Source: Sacculina carcini
Taxonomy: Eukaryota > Arthropoda > Thecostraca > Sacculinidae
Direction of reading: 5' to 3'
Assembly: GCA_916048095.2 (NCBI GenBank)
Contig: OU696571.1
Location: forward strand, 6,642,001-6,706,000
Length of the DNA: 64,000 nt
In this document: one piece after another, positions 1 to 10,255 of the stretch
Numbering within the stretch: position 1 is the stretch's first letter
Layout: each line of letters starts with the position of its first letter
Program-made: the position numbers and the translations under genes
Notes under the pieces: model-generated
The model's database searches: none
Seen by the model: the letters and a program-made list of their open reading frames with translations, nothing else
What the model was told of the DNA's origin: nothing

Positions 1-940
1 AGATATCTTGTTGGACATTCACTGATGGCATTCAGACACAGTCCCAGATTTGTCGGCTTGGTGTATACGTTTGTGCTAAACTCTCCGCTATTCAGCTGTA
101 CTAGCACATCGAGAAATGCCAGCCGACCGTCGAGTGCGTTCTCGTGCGTGAATTTTAGTGACGTTTCTTCTTCGAAAGCACGCTTGAGAGTGTCAATTTC
201 GTCAGATGACTTCACTCGGATGAAGATGTCGTCGATGTATCGGCAGTAGGTGGCTGGTTTGTTCGACGAGTGCACTTTAGCTTCAGCGGAACCCATGAAG
301 AAGTTTGCGAACAAAACGCCGAGCGGGCTGCCCATAGCCACTCCGTCAATCTGTTGGTATAATTGGCCGCTTGGACAGGTGAATGGGGCCTCTTTCGTGC
401 ATATACTCAGCAGTGCACGCAAAACATCCTCTCTCACCTTCAAAGGTGTTGTATCTTCACAGCGGTACACACGATCCATTATAAGGTCGATGGTTTTGTC
501 GACAGGCACGTTGGTGAACAAGTTTTCAACATCCAAAGATGCGATGATATCACCGTCAGCTAATTCTTGCGCGCGCAGCAATTCCAGAAAGTCGTGTGCA
601 CTGCTGATGCTGTGTTTGCACGGTGCATACTGCTGCAAAATTGCGTTCAGACGCTTCGCCAAGTTGTACGTCACAGTGGGGATCTGTGAAATGATAGGCC
701 TCAATGGGTTGCCGTCTTTGTGCGTTTTCACATTGCCGTACATATAGCCTGGCGAGTATTCACCTGCAATCTTTGAAAGTTTGTGCGTGTCGTCGCCGTT
801 GTTGAACTCTTCTATCAATTTGTTCAGTCTTTTTTTTATCGCCTCCGTCGGGTTCCGGCGAATTTTGTCGAATTTGCTGCTGTCGCTGAGTATATGTGTA
901 TATATATCTTTTATGTAATTGTATTGTGTTTTAATTGTTA
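1..940 (-). pseudogene. Penelope-like element reverse transcriptase, partial
   Basis: Minus-strand open frame from about 940 running off the left edge. Reading down it I see the conserved blocks of a Penelope-like element (PLE) RT: a GNVKTHKDG-type block, LAKRLNAIL, a SLDVENLFTNVPVD block, GVAMGSPLGV, the catalytic YIDDIF, FLDVLV, and a YTKPT block near the edge. These PLE hallmarks distinguish it from LINE or LTR RT. No stop is seen in the visible frame. The C-terminal GIY-YIG endonuclease, if present, lies outside the window. The frame is 5' truncated, because no start or N-terminal region is joined to it at 940-1050. Confidence 0.88.
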
Positions 941-1052
941 GATTTTAACTGGTGTCGCACGAGAGGTACCCTGCATATTTAAGCACGTGCTTAACGATTT
1001 CATGTTTTGTATTCTATCTTAGCACTGTAATTTGAATTTCTGGTCAGTGTAA

Positions 1053-1092
1053 CTCCTGAAGATGGCTAATGTTAGCCGAAAGACGTCTCGAG
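1053..1092 (+). ncRNA. Hammerhead-ribozyme-like core of a Penelope-like element
   Basis: CTGAAGA (1056-1062) and GAAA (1078-1081) boxes flank a strong stem II (GGCTAA 1064-1069 with TTAGCC 1072-1077). Stem III is the perfect palindrome AGACGTCT (1081-1088), ending in CTC as the cleavage triplet. A 3-bp stem I joins 1053-1055 to 1090-1092. This is the minimal type I layout known from PLEs, in which the loop-less stem III is thought to work as a dimer. One extra U at 1063 departs from the textbook core and creates an AUG that opens the downstream frame. Cleavage activity is not shown. Confidence 0.65.
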
Positions 1093-1300
1093 GAATAAAT
1101 ACCACCAATGTCTACCAGTGTGTGAGAATGGAGATAGTTAACTCCGATATATTACGCCAACAAAACATCGGTCAATTGCTGAACAGACTTGACAAAAGAG
1201 ACCAACAACTCGCAAGGAATATCGAAACAACGCGGAAAAAACTAGTCAACTGCGAATGCGCAATCGATTTTAATCTCGTTTGTTTGAGAGAGAATATATA
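1062..1300 (+). pseudogene. Penelope-like element N-terminal ORF fragment
   Basis: Plus-strand frame whose ATG lies inside the hammerhead-like motif. It encodes about 75 residues rich in K, R, Q and N, ending in a CAIDFNLVCLREN stretch that resembles the N-terminal region before PLE RT domains. It is cut at about 1300 by the edge of a satellite-like repeat (1300-2340). It points opposite to the RT at 1-940, so the two are not one collinear gene. They are either partial inverted copies or two insertions. Family assignment rests on the ribozyme plus weak protein resemblance. Confidence 0.5.
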
Positions 1301-2340
1301 TATATCGAGGATCTCTTTATATATATAAAAGAGATCCTCTGTCTGTGTGTGTGTGTGTGTGTGTCTGTCCCACCCTCCTTGGTTTATTTTCTATCAGCTA
1401 CTACTCGGCCACCACTTGGCGTACCCGCTAACAATTTATACCATCACGTTAGAATTTTTATTGTCTACGCGATAAGCTGAATTCTAAAATTGAAAAATAA
1501 AACTAAAAAACGTTATAGTGGTGAAAAGACTGAATGAACCCTGAAAAATGCGAAAATTTTGGTCAATATTCTGCAATCTATTCCTCATAATCCAGCAATG
1601 GTACAGCTATACAGATTATACCACTGTGTAGAGAATTTTTTGTTCTACGAGATAGAGATACGAGTTCTACGAGATACATTCATATCCAAAAAATTTAATA
1701 TAAAAATTTAAAAATGACAAAATTTCAATCTACATTCAAAATTTTATTTAAACTCTACGCGTCCGATTTTATATACTTTTTTCTCTATTTGTCAGCAACT
1801 AAATATCACACATCTAAATAAATAATACCATCATGCTGGGAATTTCATTTTCTACAGCACGGTATAAAGTTTAATTTTCCGAAGTGTATTAAAAAAAGTT
1901 ACGGTGGTGTGAATTCAAAATGACAAAGTCAAAAAGGCAAAATTGCACTGGAAAACGCGAATATTTTGGTCAATATTCCGCTATCTATTCCTCATAAACC
2001 AGCGAAGTTATAGCTATAAAATCATACTATTGTGTAGAGAATTTTGTGTTCTGCAAGATAAATTATAATGTATGCCCAAAAATTGCAAAAATGTCTAAAA
2101 TTGGCAAAGGTCTAACCTACGTCGAAAAATTTACTTGAACACCGTGCGACTAAAATTTATTCATTTTTCTACCTATTTCTCAGTAATTATTTGTTACACA
2201 TTAAAATAAATTATACCATTGTGCTAAAAACTTTGTTTTCTAGAATACGGTATAATTTTTAATTTTCCAAAGCGTACCTAAAGGAAGTTACGGCGGTGTA
2301 AAGTCAAAAGGACATATTGCCAATTTGACAGCTATTATGC
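1300..2340 (-). repeat. Satellite-like A/B-monomer repeat (Rep-A), inverted copy
   Basis: Reverse-complement copy of the repeat at 24060-25055, 57400-58790 and 60080-61440. On the minus strand it ends with a microsatellite and the terminal motif AGAGGATCTCTTTTATATATA (here 1315-1340). The body alternates two related monomers of about 185 bp. Both contain a GTAGAA-ACAAAAT block, a GGTATAAT-like block and a TGAG(G/A)AATAG block. It has no coding potential. The ORFs over it are read-through of GT/CA tracts. Confidence 0.8.
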
Positions 2341-3362
2341 GCACTTACGATTACACAGGAATATACGCTGATTAAATTTCACTGAAATACAATCACTTTT
2401 GAGAATGCATCATATTAGCTCCAATCATGGATGGTGTGGTTTTATTGCGTACAGTTTAATTAATGCTACACTATACTGAATAGAAAGGCTTTATTGTCCT
2501 CAATATTAACACATGAATTGTTCCGCAGGACGGGCGGGTAAAGTGCTACTGGGAACTACTGAATTTAGCTGTAATGTAGCTGTAGCTGGTTTAATTTCAA
2601 GCTGCATAAGCATATGGGTTGCAATACAATGTGATGCCAGCTTTATGCATATGCTTCTTTAGCGGAAGCATTACCTGGAATTATAGAGATGACAGAAAGT
2701 TTCATTGTTTTGATAGTGTTAAATTTTTTTACTACACACGAAGGACGGGCTTGAATTTGAGCAGTGTTGAAGCGAAAAAACTTCGTCAATAATTAAAACA
2801 AGAATTTACAAATTCAGGTTTTTCCATTGGATAATATTTTTTTCTTTTTGATTCATTATATTTTATTAATGGTTCCGCACGACGGGAGGGTTTAAATACG
2901 AGGCTGTTCGAGGGAAAATATTTTGCCACATCTAAAATAAAAACATAAATATATAGACTTTGCTATTGGTTAAGACTTTTTATGGGTTTACTTTTTCTTT
3001 TAAAATTTCTAATCGTTCTTTACTAATTCAATATTTATTTTACTTTATTAATTGTTCTGCACAACGGGCGGGTCTTAATGCTAGATGGCGATGTTAAGTT
3101 ATAAATATATCTTGAAAACATTATGATAAATAAGTTTAGTCATTTTTCATTGTTTTGTGTCAGAGTTCTGAATTATTCAGCACGACGGGCAGGTTTAAAT
3201 AGGAATTTTTTTATGGGTTAGACATGACATTATCAGGGTTGACAGGGTTAGATAAGACATTTAATGGGTATACTTTTATCTTTTCAATTTGTATTTTTTC
3301 TTTTTTAGTTGAATATTGAGTTTATTGTATGAATTGTTCCGCACGACGGGCGGGTTTTAATG
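2341..3362 (-). repeat. Bridge module plus CCGC-hairpin repeats (Rep-C), inverted copy
   Basis: Reverse complement of the layout at 56100-57400. The bridge (about 2340-2760) matches the AATAAAGCC-containing segment near 57240 and 59935. It is followed by spaced copies of the 15-nt CCGCCCGTCGTGCGG motif in reverse form (near 2526, 2877, 3058, 3181 and 3341), separated by AT-rich spacers. Together with 1300-2340 this forms an inverted, about 2.1-kb version of the 2.69-kb composite unit at the right end. Confidence 0.8.
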
Positions 3363-3365
3363 CTA

Positions 3366-3366
<1 letters not shown>

Positions 3367-3409
<43 letters not shown>
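3367..3409. repeat. (TA)n microsatellite at a head-to-head junction
   Basis: Pure TA tract. The Rep-C repeat to its left runs on the minus strand and that to its right on the plus strand, so the tract is the centre of an imperfect palindrome. Confidence 0.95.
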
Positions 3410-3412
<3 letters not shown>

Positions 3413-3836
3413 AACCCGCCCGTCGTGCTGAACAATTCATAAAGTACAATTCATATTAAATCCATAAAATAATTTGAATACAAATTAAAAAGCAAAAAAT
3501 TTAACCTTTGTATACGTTCACCAATAAAAAACTCTAAATGTGAATATTTTAAATTTGAATTTGACAAAATATTATCCCTCAATCCGCCTCATATTTGAAC
3601 CTGCCCGTCGTGCGGAATAATTCAGAACACAAACACGTAACAAAAAATGAAAATTTTAGCATGTAAGCCCGCCCGTCGTGCGGAACAATTCATACTATTA
3701 AAATTGTATTCAATTCATAAGAGAAAAGGAATATGAATTAAAAAAGAAAAGAGTAAACCCATAAAAAATCAAAATTTGTTTATTTGTATATAAATTTAAC
3801 TAAATATTATCGTCAACCCACCTCATACTTAAACCT
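3410..3836 (+). repeat. Rep-C hairpin repeats, forward partial copy
   Basis: Begins TTTGAACCCGCCCGTCGTG like 56099 and 58797 and follows them closely: motifs at 3417, 3602 and 3669 with the same AATTCATA and AATTCAGAA follow-ons. It stops at about 3836, where unrelated CA-rich sequence begins, so it is a truncated first portion of the composite unit. Confidence 0.8.
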
Positions 3837-4332
3837 GGATGATATGGAGAAAAAAATTTATATGACATGAATAACAGCACAACACAACACTACACGTAAT
3901 ATAACACCACTCGCACGCACACTTCTCGCACACAGCACTATTCGCACACAACGCTACCCGCAACACAGCACTCCTCGCACACCATACGCAACGCCTCGCT
4001 CCCCACAACACATACTGCCTCATCCAGTCTCGCAAAACTACAGACAGACATAGACACGCAATACACTCATGCACACGTCACCATCGTCACCATGGCAACG
4101 TACCGTATGACGCCTGACGCCCGTTGCAACACACAACACTCATTACCCCGCTCGCTCTGCTATTACTCATACGCGCCCGGCTCAAGGAAGAACGCACACA
4201 CATATACACCAACGCTGCTTCGCGATCACTATCACTCATTTACCACATTTAGTTGAAATATTAAAAAAACATACAAACTATTTTTCCATAGTGAAAATTA
4301 ATTAAACTAGACAAAAACTGTCACTGGAACCA
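3837..4332. other. CA-rich intergenic or intronic DNA, no gene seen
   Basis: Cytosine- and adenine-rich sequence with scattered CACACA and GCACAC runs. The minus-strand 81-aa frame here is a low-complexity Cys/Val/Leu read-through of this composition. I see no domain, RNA gene or clear repeat boundary. Confidence 0.6.
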
Positions 4333-4334
4333 GT

Positions 4335-4870
4335 CTATGGCCTACCAGTTCTATTCCGCATTAGTCTTTCTAACTCAGGCTCTTCCCTCCTCTCTCTCCT
4401 CAAGACATCATCCAGGAGTTGCATGTTTCCCTTGGTGAAAACCAGCTTCTCAAACCTGTCGCTGGTCATGCATGCACGCTTGGGCCTGATGACGTCATCA
4501 ACAGTGCTGAACATGAGCTCCCCGCAGCAGAGCTGGGCAATGCCGTGTTGTACTTGATGCACAGGGAGATCAGCTCTCCCTGTACATGCTGGGGAATTGC
4601 CCAAGCTTCACCTCTGCCACCTTGATCCTGCCCCAGGTATCCACATCCTTCTTGATGAGCACCTCAATGTTGGGCCCATCCACCTCCATGACAGTGGGGC
4701 TCTCCAGGAAGGCAAATGGGTCGTCGCCGGTTTATTTAGGCTTTTCTGTCACCATGTCCTGGGTCTGGCTGGAGGGTAGAGGGTCAGGTGTGGATGTGAT
4801 GTAGGTGACGATCTCGCTGATGAACCTTTCCTTAATGTCTTATTCAGGGGCAGGGGCCACATGCTTCTAC
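4335..4870 (-). pseudogene. hAT-family transposase fossil (C-terminal dimerisation region)
   Basis: The minus-strand frame at 4335-4604 carries a block like the hAT C-terminal dimerisation domain: a FSTVDDVIRPKRACM segment followed by EKLVFTKGN. In the family this corresponds to the (E)R-hFS-A-G-hh---R--h---h-hLhFLK pattern. Upstream, up to about 4870, short collinear stretches in shifted frames read like the preceding region, with stops (for example near 4720 and 4840). Several frameshifts make it clearly dead. Terminal inverted repeats were not identified. Subfamily (ZBED or other) is uncertain. Confidence 0.6.
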
Positions 4871-5244
4871 ATGAAGGGGTCATGGTTGGAGTGGGTCAAG
4901 GCGCATGGGAGAGAGCGGCACATACCCTCTTAACTCGAGAACTCCAGCGAGACTGGCGCACTGCAGCTGTGAAAAATAATGTCATTGGCCGGCTACACAC
5001 CATCACTTGGCAGCTCTCATATGAGGTTTTTCAGGATTTTACTTGCAAGCCGGTGTTGATCCCTCTAGTCTCTATCCTATATATACTCTCAGCTTGAACT
5101 GGTCTGGAAAGGTCAGGCGGGCTGTTGTGATTATTGCCGCCGTGCACATTTATCAATTTCTACAAAAGTGTTTTGAACTTATCGTTCCTCATTTTTTGGG
5201 ACTAGCGGTAAGTGAGTGAGCGATAATTTTAAAAAACTTTGCGA

Positions 5245-5299
5245 TAAACGATAAACGATAACAGGTTTGACCTCAGTGATAATTATCGTTTATCGTTTA
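5245..5299. repeat. 17-bp perfect inverted repeat with 21-nt loop
   Basis: TAAACGATAAACGATAA (5245-5261) pairs exactly with TTATCGTTTATCGTTTA (5283-5299). Each arm is itself built from the tandem unit CGATAAA. It sits between the hAT fossil and the second hammerhead-like motif. It could be a cruciform-prone terminal or subterminal repeat of an element, but no partner element was recognised. Confidence 0.85.
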
Positions 5300-5349
5300 A
5301 CGCTCATTTTTTTCTCATGCGGCAACCACTCGTGTTATGTCTGTTTATT

Positions 5350-5383
5350 CTGACGATGGCTAGTGATAGCCGAAAGGTACCAC
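5350..5383 (+). ncRNA. Second hammerhead-like core (degraded)
   Basis: CTGACGA (5350-5356), stem II GGCTA/TAGCC (5358-5362 with 5367-5371) closed by a GTGA tetraloop, GAAA (5372-5375), then the palindrome GGTACC (5376-5381). The organisation matches the motif at 1053-1092, including the extra U that makes an AUG. The base that should be U16.1 (5382) is A, so the cleavage triplet reads CAC, and stem I has only two pairs. Probably inactive. Confidence 0.5.
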
Positions 5384-5520
5384 AAGAATTAAACTTCAGT
5401 GAACAACTGAGTGTGTTGTCTCCTGTACACAGAAAAATCGTGCGAAGCATAGAAAAGTTATCGTACCAGCACAACAGTGCCCAAATTGCTGTGGATTTCA
5501 ACGAATCGTGCACACGTATA
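5356..5520 (+). pseudogene. Penelope-like N-terminal ORF fragment, second copy
   Basis: Starts at the ATG inside the hammerhead-like core, as in the copy at 1062. It encodes about 55 residues with a basic helix-like stretch (VHRKIVRSIEKL) and an AVDFNESC motif parallel to AIDFNLVC in the first copy. It then runs into a GT microsatellite. No RT follows, so it is a 5' fragment lying in the intron just upstream of a host exon. Confidence 0.45.
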
Positions 5521-5592
5521 TCTGTGTATGTATGTGTCGGTGTGTGCGTATGTGTGTGTGTGTGTGTGTATGTGTGTGTGTGTGTGTGTGCT
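5521..5592 (+). repeat. (GT)n-type microsatellite
   Basis: Imperfect GTGT/GTAT tract immediately upstream of the splice acceptor at 5598. It partly replaces a typical polypyrimidine tract. Confidence 0.9.
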
Positions 5593-5598
5593 TGTCAG

Positions 5599-5709
5599 TG
5601 CTTGAATGCGGACGACGTGATGTTGTTGGATACGGGTGATGAGGTGTATTGCTGGCTGGGCGACAGTGCGAGTCAAGTGGAGATTGACAGCAGCTTTGCC
5701 ACGGCCGAG
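5599..5709 (+). CDS. Gelsolin/villin-family gene, exon (repeat core)
   Basis: A 111-bp exon in phase 0, preceded by CTTGTCAG and followed by GAG|GTCAGA. The 37 residues include DDVMLLDTGDEVYCWLG, the signature strand of a gelsolin-like repeat (D-hhhLD----hhhWhG). An acidic, serine-rich helix start ending FATAE follows, as in villin, advillin and gelsolin. These repeats bind, cap or sever actin filaments, often with calcium. The next recognised exon (17802) continues the same repeat with the right spacing. The direct paralogue (gelsolin, villin, flightless or supervillin type) cannot be decided from this segment. Upstream exons are not in the window. Confidence 0.8.
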
Positions 5710-6640
5710 GTCAGAACGTGTTCATAGACAGTAAAACTGACGGAATAATCCCAGAAATGTATCATTAATAAGTTGTATGTAAATTTATGTCATGTTGCTT
5801 AAGTTTAACAAAGGCACTCAATATTGATGTGGTTTCAGTGTGGTTTCTGTAGTTACCAACGAACACACACAAGTCTCAAAGTGAACTCACTTATTTTCAC
5901 TGCGCATTCCAACCGCACACATACGCATTCACACACACACGTACACACATACACATCCGTAACACAATATCGTTGCACACATACACATTCACACAAATGC
6001 ACATCGGTTTGCACATGCACATCGGTGCGGCTTATTTCACTCTCTTGACTATACCATTTGAATTTTGATTTAATCTAGGTGGATTCTTGAATATACAGAT
6101 AAATGCTAAACATATTCTGTAGCTTTTATATTTGACCTATATATATTGATCAAATTTCAATCTAGTAATTTATTTAAGAGTAAAATTAATCATACAAATA
6201 TTTTATTACATATTCCAACTCATCAGGATAAAATTGTCACAACTATACAAACACACGAAAACACAACACATCACAGGCCTTCAAACTGAGTTGAGCTCAC
6301 TACACGCGTTGCTTTAGCGTCATGTTGTGAAAAACGGAGGATCGAATATTTGCCTTGCACGAGAATTCAATCATTTTCAGCGTGACAGTGCGCGTCTATT
6401 GCACGGCAAGGTAGCGTCCTCTGGAGGCATGTGGCTAAAATGCAGGTCAATTGGCTTGAAAAGTTTAGCATTAAAAGTTGAACTTAGGTTTTCGGGATAA
6501 TTGTTGGCCAAGTCAGCAATTGGCCGCTCGAAGAAACCAACAGTTGGCCAGTCAATCGCAGGCTGAGCCAACTATTGGCGTCGTGTGACCACGGCTTATG
6601 TAACGGCGTCATGTGTTCGCGTTATGTGACGGCGGCTGGG
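5710..6640. other. Intron sequence, CA-rich, no gene seen
   Basis: After the splice donor, AT-rich then CA-rich DNA (5925-6030 has CACACA runs). The open frames at 5824-6048 and 6377-6571 are low-complexity or have no family resemblance. I see no further exon of the gelsolin-like gene here. Confidence 0.6.
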
Positions 6641-8223
6641 GAAAAGCGGTGTATTTGCGGCTCTCTGGATCCATATCAAGCTGATGATATGCAGCTTTGA
6701 GATGGAACTGAGAAAAAACAGAACCACTGAGCCATGTTTGCAAAAAACACACTCAAATCCACACAGAGTCGTATGTCACCAGATTTTATTTCTAGCAACA
6801 GCGATTGGGATGATGCACTCGGAAGATGGAATGCACTCTATGAGATCTTGATCACAGAGTTTATGTATCTCAGCGGACACACAGTCTCGGACAGACTACG
6901 GTAATCTTCGGAGTGAATGACTCACGGGAACGGCATCGGGTTTCAGTCGAATGCTGTACTGATAACCGGCTACTGCAGGTTGAACCAGAATCTCCTTACG
7001 TGGACAGCTAGATACTGCTGATATCAGACCCTCAAATAGATGAATGATTAGTCCGAGCTTCGAAAGTGCATTGAGACTGAGTAATCAATCTGTCACAGGA
7101 GTATCAATGACGTAGAACTCGACATCAGGAGAATGACCATTTACACAGACTGAAGATGGAAGAGTCCCAATTACTCTCAGCGACTGTTTGTGATATGTGT
7201 GACTCAAGGGTGAACCTTTAAATTGTGTACGAGCCAATGAAAGGCTCAACACGGAAACTGTTGTTTCAGTGTCTATCTGCAGACAGCATTCAGCTGATAC
7301 ACCCGACTTCAATTTGATGTCTGCAGAACATGTGAGACTCGAATTTGTTGCATGGTCAAATGAAGGTATGGTAACTTCCTTAACTGGTGTGTTCGACCGT
7401 TTTTGGGAGTGTTTGGTGCGACACACAGATGACCCATGACCAGGACGAGAACAAAAATTACACACATAATTTCGTGCAGGACAAAACTGAGATCGTGGTT
7501 CCTTATAATTGCGTCCGCAATAATTACACGGTGGATGTGGTTTGGACTGCTGACTGGCTGGTTTCGAATTATTCGTGCTTATCGAGCTGACAGGATGAGA
7601 AGAGACCTTTTAGCCTCGTCTTGAGCTGGAGCGGAGGACATCATACCAGCTTGCTGAAGGGACAGCTGGAAGGATTCTGATGTGGTCAGCAGAAGGTCAG
7701 GTGTTAGCCTCTACTGCGTTAGAAGTCATTCCCAGAGACTAGAATGCAGTGTGTGTTCCATCCCTTGATCGCAAATCAGCTCGTCTGCCAGGTCACCATA
7801 TCTGCATAACAGAGCTTAGCCCCGGAGTACTGAAACATAATCAGCCGTCGATTCGTCAGATCGCTGTTTGCGTTAACGAAAAATATATCTCTCCATCGTG
7901 ACATTGATCTTGGGAGATTAATATTCTGTCAACAGACGTTTGGCCCGATCATACGATAGCTCACCTTCCCGCTTTGGAGAGGCAGCCAAGGCTTGATACG
8001 CTCTTTGAGCCTCTGCGCCTATGCAGTGTAATAGAAGAGAGCAGCGCCTGGGATCATTGAATGTATCACTTCCCGTCGCAGAAAGGTAAGTTTCGAAAGA
8101 GAGAAGACATGCAGACCACGATACAGTGGATTACTGGGGTGACTAAAAAATGGTTTGGTTGGGGTGGCACCATCCATATTAGAAACACGTACAATTCAAT
8201 ACACAAAATATCCTCGTCGCCAA
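6640..8223 (-). pseudogene. mag-like Ty3/Gypsy element fragment: gag, protease, start of RT
   Basis: Minus strand. From the right: a primer-binding site TTGGCGACGAGG (8212-8223) next to an LTR edge, then gag remnants in shifting frames (8160-7480). A CCHC-like knuckle follows (CNFCSRPGHGSSVC at about 7460) and an aspartic-protease remnant with DTETTVSVL (the expected DTG is altered). Then comes an N-terminal RT stretch with an RRLP block near 6940. Many stops and frameshifts make it a dead copy. RT motif C, RNase H and integrase are missing, so the left end is truncated near 6640-6700. Confidence 0.7.
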
Positions 8224-8425
8224 TGTAGTGATCCAAGTGGAAAGGCGTATTAAAAACGTGAATGCATATTCAACCACAATTTACTATTAAGAAATGAGAA
8301 ACAACATAATCAATCCAGCCATGACACAGTGAACCCAGAACCACCATATGAACTCTGAAAAACCACATTCGTGTCCCAGTTGCCAATCTCACCACATTAC
8401 AATACTGAAGTGAGATATGAATAGG
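8224..8425 (-). repeat. LTR remnant of the 6.6-8.2 kb Gypsy fragment
   Basis: The LTR edge TGTAGTGATCC (plus-strand reading) directly abuts the primer-binding site. The outer LTR limit is not defined, because opposite-strand integrase sequence starts by about 8431. Confidence 0.5.
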
Positions 8426-8430
8426 TACCA

Positions 8431-8956
8431 GTGTCTGATTTGTTGTCGTGTTTGCCAGGGCGTAATTCAAAATCATCAACAGTGAAAGAATTTAGGGTCT
8501 GTCTTCTAGGACAACTGGACTCATTGTATCCGGTGACGGTGAAAGATATCACACGAGAGGCGCGTAATTGTCCGATCCTGGCTCGTGTTCTCCACATAGT
8601 TCAGAATGGTTTTCCGGAGCCTGTGAGTGAAGGAATGAAGTCATTCAAGGAGAGACTGACTGAAATCACAATCGAGGATGGTTGATTACAATTTAATTTC
8701 GAGTTATTGTTCCGAAACGGTTGCAATACAGTGTTGTGTGAGCTGCTTAGTGGACACATAGGCATAGTCAAATTGAAACAGTTCAGTCGAATGCGCGTAT
8801 GGTGGCCAAGGATCAATGCTGGTATCGAAAAGGAAATGCATCAATGGAGAGGTTGTATACAGAAATGATCTGAGCCAAGCCCTTCGAATTTGCATCCGTG
8901 AGAGTATGCCAGTAGACCATGACAAACAGTACATATAGATTTTGCTGGACCGATCA
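8431..8956 (+). pseudogene. Gypsy integrase, N-terminal part (split gene, left half)
   Basis: Plus strand. A mag-type Gypsy linker and integrase zinc region: a PVTVKDI stretch, an LRV-like region in shifted frames around 8700, SGHIGIVKLKQFSRMRVWWP, an HQWRGCIQK remnant of the CC pair, and the core start HIDFAGPIKG. The reading breaks at about 8956, where non-coding repeat begins, and resumes at 16277 with VVIDSYTKW. Stops at 8683 and elsewhere confirm decay. Confidence 0.75.
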
Positions 8957-9050
8957 AAGGTTAACTTTAACTTACCATTGAATATTTAACTTTTATTTTT
9001 AATAATTAACTTTAACTTTTACCATTTAAATTTTAACTTACCATTTACAA

Positions 9051-9255
9051 GTCAATTTTACAAAACTGAAAGTCAATTTTACAATTGTGAATATCAATTT
9101 TACAAAAGTGAAAATCAATCTTATAAATGTGAAACTCAATTTTACAAAAGCGAAAATCAATTTTACAAAAGTGAAAATCAATTTTACAAAAGTGAAAATC
9201 TATTTTATAATTGTGAAAATCAATTTTACAATCGTGAAAATCAACTTTACAAAGC
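9051..9255 (+). repeat. 21-bp minisatellite array, left arm
   Basis: About ten tandem units close to ATCAATTTTACAAAAGTGAAA. Because 21 is divisible by 3, the array gives false open frames on both strands (VKINFTK and KIDFHFC heptads) that are not genes. Confidence 0.92.
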
Positions 9256-9498
9256 ATTTAAGCATTGAAAATGGTTGTAGCAGATATCAAATTTATACGA
9301 AAAAAATACACAATCATTTTGAGTAGCTCTCAGAAAAGATCCGTTGTCATGAATGTTTTGCATATCTGTGAGATTAATATGTAATTAAGTTGGGAAAAAA
9401 TTGTGTATTCAACACACGGGCGTATTTTTTAATGACGTTTTATGAGGCTTGTGTTATATTGGCGCTTCAAAAATAAATCTTATTTAGTTCCATAAATA

Positions 9499-9787
9499 CA
9501 GTGGCGGCGCCAGGATTCTTCCGATGAGGGGCTGGGAGAGGCTAAGGAAAAAGTTTAGGGGGCTAGGCGAAGCATGAAGAGCTACACTCGAATGCTGATT
9601 ACATAATATTATAAGAGACGGGGGTACACTGATTCAGTCCTCGAACTTGAACCAAAACTACAGGACTTCATGTACATTGGTAAGAAATTTTATTGTCCAT
9701 GATTATGATTTTTGGAGGGGCTTAGGGGGGCTTGACATATTTTTTGGGGACATGAGTCCCCCCATGCTCCTCTTCTCGCTGCCACTG
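9499..9787. mobile_element. hAT-type MITE
   Basis: A 289-bp element with terminal inverted repeats CAGTGGCGGCG and CGCTGCCACTG. It is flanked by an 8-bp target-site duplication, CATAAATA (9491-9498) and TATAAATA (9788-9795), seven of eight matching. The CAGTG start and 8-bp duplication are typical of hAT. There is no coding capacity. Confidence 0.82.
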
Positions 9788-10255
9788 TATAAATATCCTT
9801 ATTATAATTACTGTCAGTTTGAATATGCTTCGAATTGTGTTACTCGACCAAAATTAACATCAAAGTTTTACTCACAACGACAAGTGCTGTATTGAACCTT
9901 GTGTCTGATAACTTATTATTCGTCATACAACACAAAACATAAGGCTTTATTGTCAGTAAACGACGCATGACAAATACACTAAATAACACATGTGGAATCA
10001 ACTGATCAAACAATTAAATTTTATGTAGGTCTGTATGTAGTAGTCAACTTGACTCCTAAAGAGAGCTACTAAAGAGAGACTCCTAAAAGAGAGAGAGAGA
10101 GCAAATTTCTCCCATCTTTGTGCGCTTTAACGACGCGAGCTCTGTCAGCTGCACTCCTTTTGTTTTATGTCATTTTGCTAGTAATTCAAATAACAACACG
10201 GTTTTATAACAACGATCAATTATTAATACTGATTGGTATTGTTCAATAAGACTGT

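Noticed and set aside
4861..5097. Possible additional gelsolin exon or gene at 4.9 kb
   Set aside because: No gelsolin motif and no splice acceptor in frame. The neighbouring sequence belongs to a hAT fossil.
9045..9326. Heptad-repeat proteins on both strands (KIDFHFC, VKINFTK)
   Set aside because: They come from a 21-bp minisatellite whose unit is divisible by three. Both strands are open, there is no start context and no homology.
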